A stretch of 37,493 bases of DNA, from assembly GCA_013423325.1 (NCBI GenBank), contig BLJB01000469.1, forward strand, positions 1-37,493, written 5' to 3'. This document shows positions 1 through 11,445 of this stretch, one piece after another. The number at the start of each line of letters is the position of its first letter. Position 1 is the stretch's first letter. This DNA is from Usnea hakonensis (lineage: Eukaryota > Ascomycota > Lecanoromycetes > Lecanorales > Parmeliaceae). The position numbers and the translations under genes are program-made. Below the pieces are notes generated by a model that was not told where the DNA came from, did no database searches, and saw only the letters and a program-made list of their open reading frames with translations.

Positions 1-1160
1 GGGGGAGACTGGGTGGGGTGGTAGGGGGGATGGGGGGGGTGGGGGGGGGGGGGGGTAAATGGGTGCGTGCAAAATGCCCGATAAGTCAGACGAGCAGGCC
101 TATATCTCTTCGCTCGGAAGGCAATCTTTAGGAGCTAAGGACAGAGAAGAAGTTGTTTTTTCCCATTCTTTCTTTCATTCTTTCTTTCCTTCTTTTGGGA
201 CTCTGGACCGAGGAGTTCTTGATGGTGCCTTCCAAAGTCAACCAAAGCCCGCCAAAAAAAAAAAAAAAGAGAGAGAGAGAGAGAGAAATCCAAATTCAAA
301 AATCATAGATATCAATACTTGTAGTAAGAAATAATAAAAATAAATACGTAAATAAATAATGAAACATAAAAAATCCAAAACATATAAAAAGGCCAACTCC
401 ACCAACACACCACCTCCACCTTCGAGAGTACTCCGTACCTTGACAATAATAATAACAATAATAATAAAGTAATAATATTTTCTTTTCATAATAATAATAA
501 TAATATTTCAATACCCCATACACACCATACCCCCCATAGTCCCCATAATCCTTAGACTGCATCTTCCCAATTCTGACTACCTTACCTTACCCCGTCCCAT
601 ACCCACCTACTCGAGCCTATGCCGTAAATGTCGGGATTTTAGTGAGCCGTCAGCATTCCTCTTCGTCTGCACAGCCCTCTTGTTGCACCATCATCATAAA
701 TCATTACTTCAACTTCCTTGTACCTGCGACCATACCATTGCCGCCCATCCAGTCTGGCTTTCTCCATTTCCCAACTTTCTTCTCGCTTTGGAATTCTGAA
801 CCTGAAATCTCCCATCTTCTTCACCTCTTTCTCCACCTCTTCTTTCCCCTCCCCCCACACCCCGGAGAGAAGGAAAGAAGGAATAGCCTTCTCAGCCCCA
901 GAGGCTCTCCGTCTTAGTGTCTATCTTACCGGTCAATCCCGTCCGTCTACAGCCTCAAAGTACGTCCTTCAATATCACTCTGCTCCTCCCTTTTGATGTA
1001 GAAGAATTCTCAATGATTGGGAGAAAAGCAAAGACTTGACCGAGGGGCTTTAGTCACTACCGGTCAGCATCATCTGTTGCGGCATAAGACCGCCATCTAA
1101 TGAAGATGCCTCAGGCTACCCGCCTGGATTGATGCTTTCCACACTGTACACACTCCCCCT
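1..1160. other. Spacer with low-complexity tracts, no supported gene
   Basis: No convincing coding region is visible. The first 64 bases are almost pure G with a few T and A. An A-run at about 254-268 is followed by a GA dinucleotide repeat to about 286. TAA-type trinucleotide repeats lie at about 445-507, and TACCTTACCTTACC at 579-592. Short frames at 642-996 are rich in Ser, Pro, Phe and Leu, as expected of pyrimidine-rich DNA, and show no domain. The right-hand part probably carries the promoter and 5' untranslated region of the zinc-finger gene that follows. Confidence 0.6.
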
Positions 1161-1208
1161 ATGGCAGACTTGAGTAGTCAGGCTTGTCCGCATCGTTCCC
1201 TCTAGCAG

Positions 1209-2961
1209 TTGGGGGGACGCCCTGACGGCTTCAAACTGGCGGTGGAAACGTACGACTCGGATGACGGCCTGATACAAAAATCTCCTCCGCTGGTTCCTCG
1301 AATAGTAAATCTAAAACCGTCGCCGTCACCTGACTATTTGCCGCCTCCCGAAAGGTCTCCTACTCCTGAGCGTCTGAGTAGGTCATCAAATTTGAATTCC
1401 AGAGGCAAGAAACGTCATCCGAAAGCGCAAGCCTCGCAAGGGGACGCCGTACTCATTGGTTTTATGGGAGGGCTGAATCATCCAGATCTAGCCACGAAAG
1501 CAGGCGAGGTGCCCTTGCCCCAATCCGACGATAGCGACGTCGACGACTCAATGGACGTGGATGGAAGAGAACAAACACAGGAAAAGAAAACAGCCCACCA
1601 CAAGACCGTTGATCTTGTCCACCTCGCAGAAAACGCTCTACCGCTGCTCGAAAGGAACAATGGACATGATGCCTCAAAGAATGAGCATTCCCGCCCAGCC
1701 CGCCCCAAGATTCTCACACGACCAAGTCTCCCGGAATCAAAGACTAGTGTTCACGTAAAGCCAGAGCGCCAGTGTTCGCCGTCTGCTGAGGGCAGTTCAC
1801 CCAAACGGGCCAAACATGGGTCCAGTGTAAGTCGTCCGTTATCAAGAAGCTCTCACAGCAAAGGAGATGCCGATTCTGCTGCAATCTCGCCAATGCTACG
1901 AAGATTTACCATCCCAAACTCAGAGCGCTCTCCTACAGAAACCCTGCCTGCACTGCAGCAATCTCCGCCATCAAGCTCTATCAAATCGCCCAAAGGTCAG
2001 CAAAACTTGCCGTCTTTGAGGGCCATGCAAATTGAACCATTGCTGGAAACCCGAAATCCTAACGAGAACGCGGCACATGCTATACATCGTTCATCGTTTC
2101 CTCTCACCAACGTCAGCGTAAATTCGTCACCAATAAGCTCTGTTGGTGCCACCAGACCGAATCAGTACCCTAGTCCACAGAGTCGAATAAACGGTCATTT
2201 TCCTCAGACTTATCCGCACGGCCAACCGTCCCCTGCATACAGTGATGCGTCACCAAGAGACTCGTCTACAATGTCCCCGCCCGGGAAGCCAATTCAATCC
2301 CAGCTTTATACTGATAGAAGGACTCCACAAAGCGAAGAGCTGACGCCTCAGTCCGCCGAGAGTCACTTGAGCACAAGCAGCTTCAGCACCGCCCCTTCAC
2401 CCCATTCTCAGCACTTGGACAAGGACCGAAGCCGGCTCACTCTCCCACCACCGGGTATAAATGGGATAGTGGGGACGTTCAAGTGCGATCATATCGGATG
2501 TACGGCTCCAGCTTTCCAGACACAGTATCTTCTGAAGTAAGTTGTATCATCGACCCTTTAGCAGTATCACTAACTCGCGGCTTCAAGTTCTCATGCAAAC
2601 GTACATTCCCAGAATCGACCCCACTACTGCCCTGTGCCAGGTTGTGCCAGGTCTGAAGGCGGCCGAGGCTTCAAGCGGAAAAACGAGATGATACGACATG
2701 GACTGGTTCACGAATCGCCAGGATATATCTGCCCGTTCTGTCCCGAAAGAGAGCACAAATATCCACGACCGGACAATTTGCAGAGGTATTGTCCCCTCTT
2801 CTATTGAATGTCAGGAATAAAGATGAGGCTGACCCGTCCCTTGTAGACATGTCCGCGTGAACCACATGGATAAAGACACAAACGACCCTAGACTACGAGA
2901 GGTACTTGCGCAAAGATGTGAGGGCGGCACCCGGGGCAGACGAAAGCGCCTTGGGAGTTGA
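1209..2961 (+). CDS. C2H2 zinc-finger protein, three exons, 5' end unresolved
   Basis: Exons are 1209-2536, 2588-2785 and 2847-2961; the stop TGA is at 2959-2961. Both introns are short with GT...AG ends, and the first has a CTAAC branch site. From 1209 it encodes about 546 residues. The first 420 or so are Ser/Pro-rich and look disordered (SPSPDYLPPPERSPTPE near the start). Three zinc fingers lie at the C-terminus: CDHIGC...HANVH, which is completed only when exon 1 is joined to exon 2; CPVPGC...RHGLVH; and CPFC...RHVRVNH, which spans the second junction. This is a probable nuclear DNA-binding regulator of a family common in filamentous ascomycetes; no named orthologue is recognised. The frame at 1209 begins with TTG, not ATG. 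An in-frame ATG at 1161 is separated from it by TAG at 1203-1205. The true start is either behind an intron I could not place or at 1161 with readthrough. Confidence 0.85.
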
Positions 2962-3684
2962 TGAAATTTTCTGCTACATCTATTCCCAGCGAGGCGATTA
3001 GGGGGCGTGGATCATAGACGGACGATACCCAGGCAAATGAGCGAGAGTACATAAGTCCATATAACGCCACAGCATACTTGAAACGAAGTCATTTCAAATC
3101 TTATCGCGTGGTGCTGTAGAGCAATGCGGTCATGATGAGAGTTCCTGGTACAAAATCGGATCCCTCCACCACAACAAATGTATGCACGACTTCCTCTATG
3201 CATGGCCAATGCTGATTCCTTGGTAGCACAAGGTCCCGCATGCCTGACTTGATTCGTCCTTCCTCTCCGCCAACTTCAAAAGGTAACAACTTCAACTGAA
3301 CAAACCATGAGTCAGTCTAGGGACAGAGGGTTTCCATCTTGTTCATGGCATTCCTCAACATTCTTGGACATGATTTTCTCCCTCGAAGTCCTTCGTGTGC
3401 ACCCCCATTAGCTGCGAATGTGGTAACCTTACGATGAGGTTATTTTCCGGCCTCCACCCAGCAATGATACGAGCAGCTGGAGGAAGAAAGTGCCTGCATT
3501 GAGTAAATGCGTTGATGGATTTGAATCACAGACACATCACTAGAGCTGTTGGACGCCTGGAATCTGGCCTTGTTTATGTATCCGTCTTTCAATATGTCAC
3601 GCAAATGGGGAAATACTTGACTCGGCAACCTACTTATAGATGGGGGCCTGTATGTCCGCTGCTTTGGAAGAGAAAAATGGGTCT
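2888..3684 (-). pseudogene. Protein-like frame broken by several stops, probable gene relic
   Basis: One minus-strand frame from 3684 to 2888 reads as plausible protein for about 260 codons, interrupted by stops at 3440-3442, 3317-3319, 3101-3103 and 3089-3091 before ending at 2888-2890. Segments include RTYRPPSISRLPSQVFPHL, then LPFEVGGEEGRIKSGMRD followed by QHWPCIEEVVHTFVVVEG, then VYDPRPLIASLGIDV. I tried to remove the TAG at 3317 with a GT...AG intron and every option shifted the frame. No family is recognised. It overlaps the last exon of the zinc-finger gene on the other strand, so its left end may be only an antisense shadow. It could also be an unresolved small-exon gene or chance. 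Confidence 0.3.
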
Positions 3685-4083
3685 AACGGGCCGCATTGTG
3701 AACTATTGCTTCCTCTTCACAGAGGAAAAACAAAAGTGGCACCCTGTCATTGAACTCTGTACGACTCTTCAAGATGCTTCGGCGTGGTCAATACGCTCGA
3801 TGCCAATATTGATATATCAAGGAAATACACATAATCCATATGGGAGTTTAGGCCGTAGCATGAGACGTAGTGCAAAAATGGCCTATGGCGGGACGTCAAT
3901 TGGTCTCTATCATAGTGTATGATTGCTATACTGTGGACGGCCCGCAAATCATGTAGCCAAAACCGAGACTCATGTCAAGATTGTGTAAAGCTCTGCGCAC
4001 AGCAAAGAGAGAGTGCATCCAAGTTCTTCCAAATTCCTCCGCTTGGGATACTTGACATGGTAAGAACTTCTTTCGCTGGGCCG

Positions 4084-5008
4084 TCAGGAAGCCTTCCCAT
4101 GAATCCTTCGCACATGATCTTTCATGTTATCAATTCGACTGAAGATCCTCTCGCACTCGTCGTACGTGCATGGAATACCCGGCTTGTGCTTGATGCAGCT
4201 AGTCAGCGAGGTAGACCATGCGACACTTGTGAAATGGGAAGTACCTTTGACTCATGCCGGTCTCTGTCTTTGCGTGATGAGAATCCACCCTCCCTGATTA
4301 TGGCTTCCGAGTCAGTCTTGCTTTTTGCGGAGGGAAGGGGGCCTTAAAACACTTCGGAAGAGTGAGAGTCCCAAGACATATTTCAGGGCTCACAGTTAGG
4401 CTGCGATGATGAAAAATGGACTCCGAAAGCACGTACCGTGACTGGGGACATTCCTCATGACGGCAGAAAAGGGATTTGGTATGGCGCTTGTGGTGCTTAC
4501 GCAGATCACAACCCCGGGTGAAGGCAAGTTGAGAGGTGCAATTCGGGAAAGCACAACGCCAGCTCCTCCCATCTGGCAGAAGAAACCCAAAATTGTGCAA
4601 GTCTGCCGGATTCGGAGACGCCGAGCGAGAATCAGAATTTATCTCGACGTTGTCCGGCTGCAGAGTTGGCCAAGCGACGTTCGGCCAAGGCTGCTGCCTC
4701 GAGTAGGGCGAGGACGGTACGACATGCGGAGCGTCTGGGGCATACTGGTCTCTGACGAAGGCGTTTGGGTTGGGAGCGGGCCAAGACGCATACTGAGGAG
4801 GGTTTGCAAAGACATGTGGAGAACTCTGTAGTTGTGCTGAAGCCATATTTGGATGTGAAGCAGTCACCCACTGCTGTTGGTATGATGATCTGCTAGAGCG
4901 TTCTGCCAGACATGGGTCATGTTCTGTATTTAGATATGAATCACGACAAGCTTCCACCTCTTGAGCCGACAATACCGCTTCAGCTTCCTTTGAGAGAAAA
5001 CCTGACAT
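4084..5008 (-). CDS. C2H2 zinc-finger protein, three exons
   Basis: Exons, in transcription order, are 5008-4437, 4293-4245 and 4188-4084 (572, 49 and 105 bp), giving 241 residues. The N-terminal 145 residues are Ser/Pro/Gln-rich and look disordered. Three C2H2 fingers follow: finger 1 uses C152, C157, H172 and H176; finger 2 begins CRHEEC, passes through the 49-bp exon and closes on the first codon of exon 3; finger 3 is CTYDEC...DHVRRIH, ending just before the stop. Both splice junctions fall in or beside finger 2, and the finger is complete only after joining, which supports the model. The protein is probably a nuclear DNA-binding factor of the small fungal C2H2 type. No orthologue name is assigned. 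The start at 5008 is the first ATG of the frame. Confidence 0.85.
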
Positions 5009-7090
5009 TAACCGATAAAGTCAACCGCAGGCTCACAGTAGTGTGCTAGCACTAAAGAGATAGAAACCGCGCTGAAAATGAGAGGAGAGAGAGAACGCTG
5101 ATGGTGGTCGTCGTTACGATATTGATGACGGCAGAATGTTTATCACCTGTAGCATAAAACTAAATAGGGGTCGTCAAGGGTGGGTAATATCTACGTATAT
5201 AAAGGCACGAGAGAGGCCCAGTTCAATGTTGTGCCCCTCAGGCAGTAGGGGATGGGTGGTATCGTAACCTGAAGTACTTGGTATTGAGGATGTATGCGAA
5301 ATTGCCACAACGGAAGACCGGAGAACAGACAGGCTGACTCACAGCTTTTATGACCTAAGGATCACACTTTTGCCTCGCTCCCTTACCGCTTGTGTGCCTG
5401 AATTCTCCTTGATCAGCGCCTCGACTAGTCAGCAAGAGGGACTTCTATTGGACTCTTCGTTCTGGTTGACAGCTGCTCACTTGGCGCTGTGTAGAAATCT
5501 GCAGTGACCTATCACGACCGCAAACATTTCTCAAGCGATGGTCATTACCCCAATTTTGAGCGAAGTGCAAAGCGGACGTGACCTCAAGAAAGGCGTGGAA
5601 GTACAACAGGCTTGATAGCATTTGGTACAGCTAGCATAATCATAGGGAAAGGGAAATAGATACTGATTGGCCACTGTTGCACACTTTACGAAGAAATGGC
5701 GGAACCATTGTTTTAAGATTAGACTGTTCCTGTGTTTCTTGTTCCTTGCATGACAAAGTAGCCCCGGAAAGCTGACTTTTCGTTCCGGTACCAGGTGTCA
5801 ATCATCAGCTTCGTGTTAGTTTAACGGCGTGGTGTAGGCACTATCGTCGTATTGACCAGGGAACAGGTGACAGAATGAGTTGATGGTCCTGGCTGGGAAG
5901 AAGGTCTGATGTATCAACAAACGTTGTAGGAGCAAATGTTTTTCAATTGGTGGTCCAGACAAATGACCTCGGATCTTTCAAGACGGTCAGAAATTCTCAG
6001 AAGATGATACTCAAATAATGCATCTCTGAAACACGAAGCCTTCTCTGGCTTCATCCCCACAATGGCGAGAAAAGGCTTGGGACGTACAAAGTGAGCGTCT
6101 GTCAATCTGATTCGACAACGCAGCTAGGTTCAGCATCAAGGACAACCCTGCCCGGCACGTGCATTTATTTCACACCTTCTCTCACATCCAGCTTCGGTCA
6201 GAATCTTACTTTCGGTCCTGAATTTGTTGTCGGCTCGTACACTCCGAGGGCGATATCTTTGCCTAAGACGGCCTTATCTGGCTGTAGCGGCGTACGGCTG
6301 ATGAAACAGCACATTTTTATGAAACCTGCGATCTCAGGCCAAAATCCGAGGTCTTGATAAGATATTCTCCCTTGTTTCTTGGGAAGAGGGGACAAAGTGG
6401 AGGGGGGAAAGGGGAAAGGGAAAAGGGATGCGGTCGATCAGGCGTCCAGGCGGGAACCAGAGTGGCTTGGGGACAGAACCTTCATTTCGAAAAAGTACCT
6501 TAGGTACCTACGTACTATAAGTCCTGGCCCAGCACCAATAATGCCTCAGGCATGTCCGGTGCTAAGTATTGATAGAATTCTGCAACAGCTTTATTATTTT
6601 TATTAGATCAAAGCAAACGTATTATTATTATTATTATCATTATTATCATTACTTATTATTCTATGTCCGAGTATTTTAGGTGCCTTACTTTACTTTAGGT
6701 AAGTACTTTACTTTACTTTAGGTACTGTAAGGTAAGGTACTTTTTTGTCCCGTAGTCAATTACTAAGCCATCTCGCTTCCTCAACATGTCAACTAATTAA
6801 TAATGTAAGATATTGTTTTCTCGTACCAAGCTCTTTCCCGTCTTCGCATGTATGCCTCCTCAATCACAATTTTGCTTGAGCGCATTTGCCAAAGTACGGG
6901 GCAGAAATCTGCATCAACCTCTTGCGATTCTCTTGGCGATTGCCAACTAAGTCTTGGAGAGTTGGACTGGGTACATCGATGCTGCCTGTCCTTCTCGGTC
7001 TGCGTTATTTCCTCCAGCATGTTCAAGCTCGACTGAGCCTTCTATATAAATGGAGTCCAACTCAACCCTGGCTAGCTGCTGTCTAACAGT
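5009..7090. other. Spacer between zinc-finger gene and palB, no supported gene
   Basis: Frames here are under 90 codons with no recognisable motif. A purine-rich stretch (runs of GGGAAA) lies near 6397-6425. GTACCTTAGGTACCTACGTAC occupies 6495-6515. An ATT trinucleotide repeat covers 6621-6660. A cluster of TTTACTTTAGGTAAG-like units ending in GTAAGGTAAGGTAC covers about 6680-6740. The left end should hold the promoter of the minus-strand zinc-finger gene, and the right end the 3' untranslated region of palB. Confidence 0.5.
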
Positions 7091-9716
7091 CTAGATCCAT
7101 TCTCCGACCGAGATCGGGCAATCGCTGAATATCTCAATGTCTACACATTCAACCACCTGAGGTACTGGACATTCTAGACGTTCGAGAACGAGCCAAAGCC
7201 CTCCATCGTCACACCAACTCGGCTCGATGTTGACATCGTGCACCCAAGTTCCGCATTGATCATCAAGAAGCGCATCCTCCCTGCTGACTGCAAGTGTACT
7301 TCTTGATGATGGAGGTTGACCATGATGAATTCCAATTTTCAAGAAAGTTCTTGTGCTTCTCTTAGACTCGATAATTTCTCCACGTGATCTAGCGCTGATA
7401 GAAACCCTGTTCAGACGCCGAGAGATCAGCGGTGCCAAAATGTATTCACTCCCAGGCGCAAAGAAGGCCGTGTCTGCTTTGGTAAAGAAGCGTCCACTTG
7501 TTGCTGCCAATATTCGGTTAACGGTGCAGGCTGACATACTACTGACGCGCAGTGTAAATTTGCCTAATTGGCCTTGCTCGAAGGTCGAGCAAACAATCGT
7601 GTATGTGCCGGCTTGGACGTCTTGTATCTTGGCAACCGCGTACCCCTTCCTGTACTCACCACTATCTCCGACAATGTCCCGAGTCTTGATAGACTGGATC
7701 TGCTTTCCATTCGCCCAGACCAGCTTAGCGTGGACGGGATAGTATTCATGGAAATTCTCAACCAATATTACAACGTCCGAAGTCGCGGCTAAACGGAGAC
7801 TAAATTGAGGGTTGGTGTGGTATGATGAGCTGCTTGCGTTACCTCCAGCCGTCAAATTTGTCCACATCCCATGCTGCAAGATGCTATGGGTATATTTATC
7901 TTGCGCTTCGGCTAGCCTGAGCAAGTCCAAAGAGAAAGCGGATAATGTGAATGTATTTTCAGATTGAGGGAGACTCTGTCCAGAAATCACCACGGTATAA
8001 GCTCTCTGAGCCGGCAGTTCAAGTTTCAGCAAAGTATTAGGCGAGTCAACGTAGGGACAGTGAGCGACGGCCTCGTCACTCGTGAAAACCCTTTCCCCCA
8101 TACTGTCGAAGGCATACAAGCTAATGAAGCCGTTCTCAACATCGCCAATAATCGAAAGGCTGCTGCCTTTATCTGACCTATCATTTCTTGAGGTGAAATG
8201 TCTGCTGAGGAGGACCCACACGGTACCACCAACGCTGCTGCACACGATATACTGCGGGTTGGACACAAACAATCCTTCATGGCTACCACCACCGGCGAGA
8301 TTCCACTTGAAGTGAATGTCTTCTCTATGAGTAAACAAGCCGGTATTCCAATTGAGATACATGGATTCAAAGCTTTGGAAAATGTCATTCAGTCCCATCC
8401 AGAATGTACCTGGGGTAAGAGACCTTGTGCCTGTGCTAGTCGCTGGAACATCACTTATACAAACATCTTGCAATCCCTTAGCATTTCCGTTCAGGGCGCG
8501 ATGAACGTGCCCTTTCCAAACTGTCCCCTCGGACCAAGGGTTCTTGACAAGGAAAAGCTGTTGACCTTCAAGCTCTTTCATGTCAATCACGGCATAATCG
8601 TGCTCCCCAACCAAGCCAAGGCTTTCTTCTTCGTTGGATGTCAGCTTTCCCGTACCCAGAGTGATGAGAATATCGCCGTAATTGAAAGCACTGTATGTTC
8701 GTCGCCAAAGCGCATCGCGTGATATGTCATCACTAGTTTTGTAGGAATACAGTCAGTATGGATTTTCCCAAATAAAAGGAATAAGGGAAAGAGAAGAAAG
8801 TGCTGGCTCTACCCTTGCAAAAAAATCTGCTCTGGTATCCATCCCGTCAAGACCCACAAATCCGTCCCAGAGTTGCTCCCGGGAAAGTCGTAGCCACCCC
8901 TCACTTTGAGATATGCTTTCTCAACAAGGGCGGGCCATAACAAGCTGGGGTTGTTTCGATCAGTAACGTGCAGCATCCGTGATGTACGCGAGATGGGAAG
9001 ACGATCGTCAATGATGACGGTTCGAGGGCAACCATTGAAATGCAATCGAAGGATATACTTCCCATTGGGTGACATCATCGGTTGCTTTAGGCTTTGGTCG
9101 TAGGGGTGCAAGTTGCGAGTAATCATCTAGGATTCTGTCAACCCAAGAGAAGGTGCAGCTAAGACGGTCTAACGTTACATTGGTATTCCAGCGCTCACTT
9201 CTTGCAGTAGCCGCGCAGAGACTCGCAACCACAGAGCAGTCAGTCGTGACATCTTGGACAAGATCGACTGGACCATGAGCTAACATGGTCGGACGATAGG
9301 CGGGAACAGTATGAGATTTCCCAAGAAGCTCTTTAGGCCTCCGCCACGCCTCGAAAACTTCGAGCTGCAATGCTGACAAGGGAAAGTCTGAATTGTCGCT
9401 ATGCAGGTTAGACGCTGCAACTGACATCCCATTGAGCAATGAGAATTCTCTATCCTGGCCAGACCTACGTGAAATAAGGCTGACCGGATGATTGTTCGAA
9501 AGCTGAGGACATCGGAGGAGATGTCCAAGGTGGAAAACGACAGCCATGCAATTTGGAAGCTTCCAGTAGAATTATCTTTTCCCGGGTAGTCAACTTCCGT
9601 TCTGAGATCGTGTCTTTGAGTTCGTTCGCTTTTCTCATAGATTTCCGAACAGATGCGTGAGCCTTCTCGCTCGATCCCTCAAGCGGAGAGCCAACAACCT
9701 TAGTCTGGCCTGTCAT
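7091..9716 (-). CDS. palB: PalB/Rim13 calpain-like cysteine protease, four exons
   Basis: Exons in transcription order are 9716-9469, 9398-9179, 9126-8813 and 8732-7091 (248, 220, 314 and 1642 bp), giving 807 residues, close to the family's usual length. An N-terminal MIT-like helical region (about residues 18-60) is followed by the protease core. The catalytic triad is visible: Cys137 in TTDCSVVASL, His305 in GEHDYAVID and Asn325 in FLVKNPWSEG. Family-typical stretches such as GKYILRLHFNG, DRLPISR and GWIPEQIFLQ lie between, and C-terminal calpain-type beta domains fill the rest. In known fungi this protease is recruited to ESCRT-III and processes the transcription factor PacC/Rim101 at alkaline ambient pH. 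The exon 1-2 junction was chosen (CATAG acceptor) because it alone keeps frame and restores the conserved join; a CAG acceptor 11 bases downstream would shift the frame. The gene is divergent from the carrier gene at 10239. Confidence 0.93.
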
Positions 9717-10238
9717 GATGGGAAAGAATGATCACCGCACTTTCGCAGGGTGTGGTTGATCTGTGGCTCAAGTATGCTGACCTACGAACAGCATCTCGAC
9801 TCTTCCCGCACACGAGAAAGCCGCTGTAGCTCAATGATAATCAGTACTTCATTTCGAGATCGTTGTAGCCAAAGTATAGAAAGTCGTATGTGCAAGTGGG
9901 TACCTAAGGTACTGTCATCTTCGGGCTCGCTTGGGATTTCTACAGCCTCGGAGTCAGGCCCACCAAGCGGGGGCGTACGGAATAGGTTTGGTTCACCAAC
10001 GGGGCGCTAGACTCATTTCATCTACCTCGGCATTCCTTCGTCAGTAGAGAATCAAGAAAGTTTTTATTTTCTCCCCACTCCACAACGTCTTCGCTACAGA
10101 CAAGTGAATACTTTTGGGTCCCCGCAAGAGCTTTCTGTACTGCTTTTGTGGATCTGTTGTATTGTAAAGTTTGAGCTGGCTGCACGTTGCGCAGTAGATC
10201 TTTATGCCCTTTACTTTCTTTTAATCTTCTCTCATGCG
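9717..10238. promoter_or_regulatory. Shared divergent promoter region of palB and the carrier gene
   Basis: This 522-bp stretch separates the divergent ATGs at 9716 (minus) and 10239 (plus), so both promoters must lie here or overlap the genes. It contains the palindrome-like TACCTAAGGTA at about 9900-9911. I saw no PacC-type GCCARG site on a quick scan and no coding frame with a motif. Confidence 0.5.
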
Positions 10239-11445
10239 ATGCCTGATAGAGGAGATCAGACGCCGCTACCACCATGGGGCAATGCGTTGGCAGGAGCTAC
10301 TGGGGCCGTCCTGGCCAATGCCATTGTCTATCCACTTGACATGTACACTGAGCTTCTCCATCTCGACAAGTCTTGAGAAGCTCATGCTGACATTGCGGAT
10401 CAGAGTCAAGACACGCTTACAGGTCCAAGTAAAGCGCAAACCGACGGATCCAAGCCCTCTCACAACGAATGATGTGCATTATGAATCAGCTCTTGATGCT
10501 ATGCGGAAGATAATCGATGACGAGGGCGTTGTTGGGCTCTACTCTGGAATCAACGGGTCTTTGATCGGGGTTGCATCTACAAATTTTGCCTACTTCTATT
10601 GGTACTCTGTAGTTCGAACACTCTATGTATCTTCTCAAGGGTTTGCCAGACCTCCAAGTACCGCAACGGAGCTCTCTTTAGGTGCTATAGCTGGAGCTAT
10701 TGCGCAGGTGTTTACCATACCAGTATCCGTGGTAACGACGCGTCAGCAAACGCAGCCAAAAGGCGATAAAAAGGGCCTCTTTGATACAGGGCGTGAGGTG
10801 ATAGACAGCGAGGATGGTTGGAAGGGTTTGTGGAGGGGCCTGAAAGCGAGCTTGGTGCTGGTGGTGAATCCTGCTATTACCTATGGTGCATACCAGCGAC
10901 TAAAGGAGTTTTCCTTCCCTGGAAAGACCAATCTCAGGCCATGGGAATCATTCTGTGAGCCGAGTAGAGAAGTCTTATATCGGCTGACGGGCTAATGCCT
11001 TTGTAGTCTTGGGCGCGGCGTCAAAGGCGTTGGCAACTATAGCCACACAACCATTGATTGTTGCAAAAGTGGGCCTGCAGTCACGACCACCGCCAGCCAG
11101 AGAAGGCAAACCGTTTAAAAGCTTCGTTGAAGTCATGTCATACATCATCGAACATGAAGGCCTTCTGGCGTTGTTCAAAGGTATTGCTCCTCAGATCACC
11201 AAGGGAGTTCTCGTACAAGGATTGCTTATGATGACCAAGGAAAGGTAACGTAATCTTCTTTGTACTAGGATTGAGGATTTTAATGATACTATAGAGTGGA
11301 AATTTTGTTCGTCGTCCTCTTCGCCTACCTACGTAGAATGAGATCGGAGAGGCTACAGAGAGCAGCTGAAGCCGCTGCATCAAAGGCAAGAGAGACGTTA
11401 CCTCTCGATCAAGCAAAGAAAGCTGTGCCCGCGCTCATCAAGTGA
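10239..11445 (+). CDS. Peroxisomal adenine nucleotide carrier-like protein (PMP47/ANT1 type), four exons
   Basis: Exons are 10239-10342, 10404-10954, 11007-11244 and 11295-11445 (104, 551, 238 and 151 bp), giving 347 residues. It is a mitochondrial-carrier-superfamily protein with three repeats. The signature motifs are YPLDIVKTR, completed across the first intron; IPVSVVTTRQQ in the second repeat; and QPLIVAKVGLQ in the third. The second and third lack the canonical acidic residue, and their forms resemble peroxisomal PMP47/ANT1 proteins rather than mitochondrial carriers. Members of that group import ATP into peroxisomes in exchange for AMP/ADP, supporting beta-oxidation of fatty acids. The first intron contains a CTGAC branch site. 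The C-terminal tail is Ala/Arg/Lys-rich. The substrate is inferred from family resemblance only. Confidence 0.88.

Noticed and set aside
1..64. G-rich tract as a functional G-quadruplex
   Set aside because: Could fold, but it lies at the window start and looks like low-complexity or sequence-end artefact; no context supports a role.
642..996. Short plus-strand frames rich in Ser, Pro, Phe and Leu upstream of the first zinc-finger gene
   Set aside because: The composition follows the pyrimidine-rich DNA; likely promoter or untranslated leader.
9829..9882. tRNA-like A-box sequence (GCTGTAGCTCAATGATAATCAG)
   Set aside because: No B-box (GGTTCGANTCC) follows and no acceptor stem pairs, so it is not a tRNA gene. 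I found no convincing tRNA or rRNA gene anywhere in the window.
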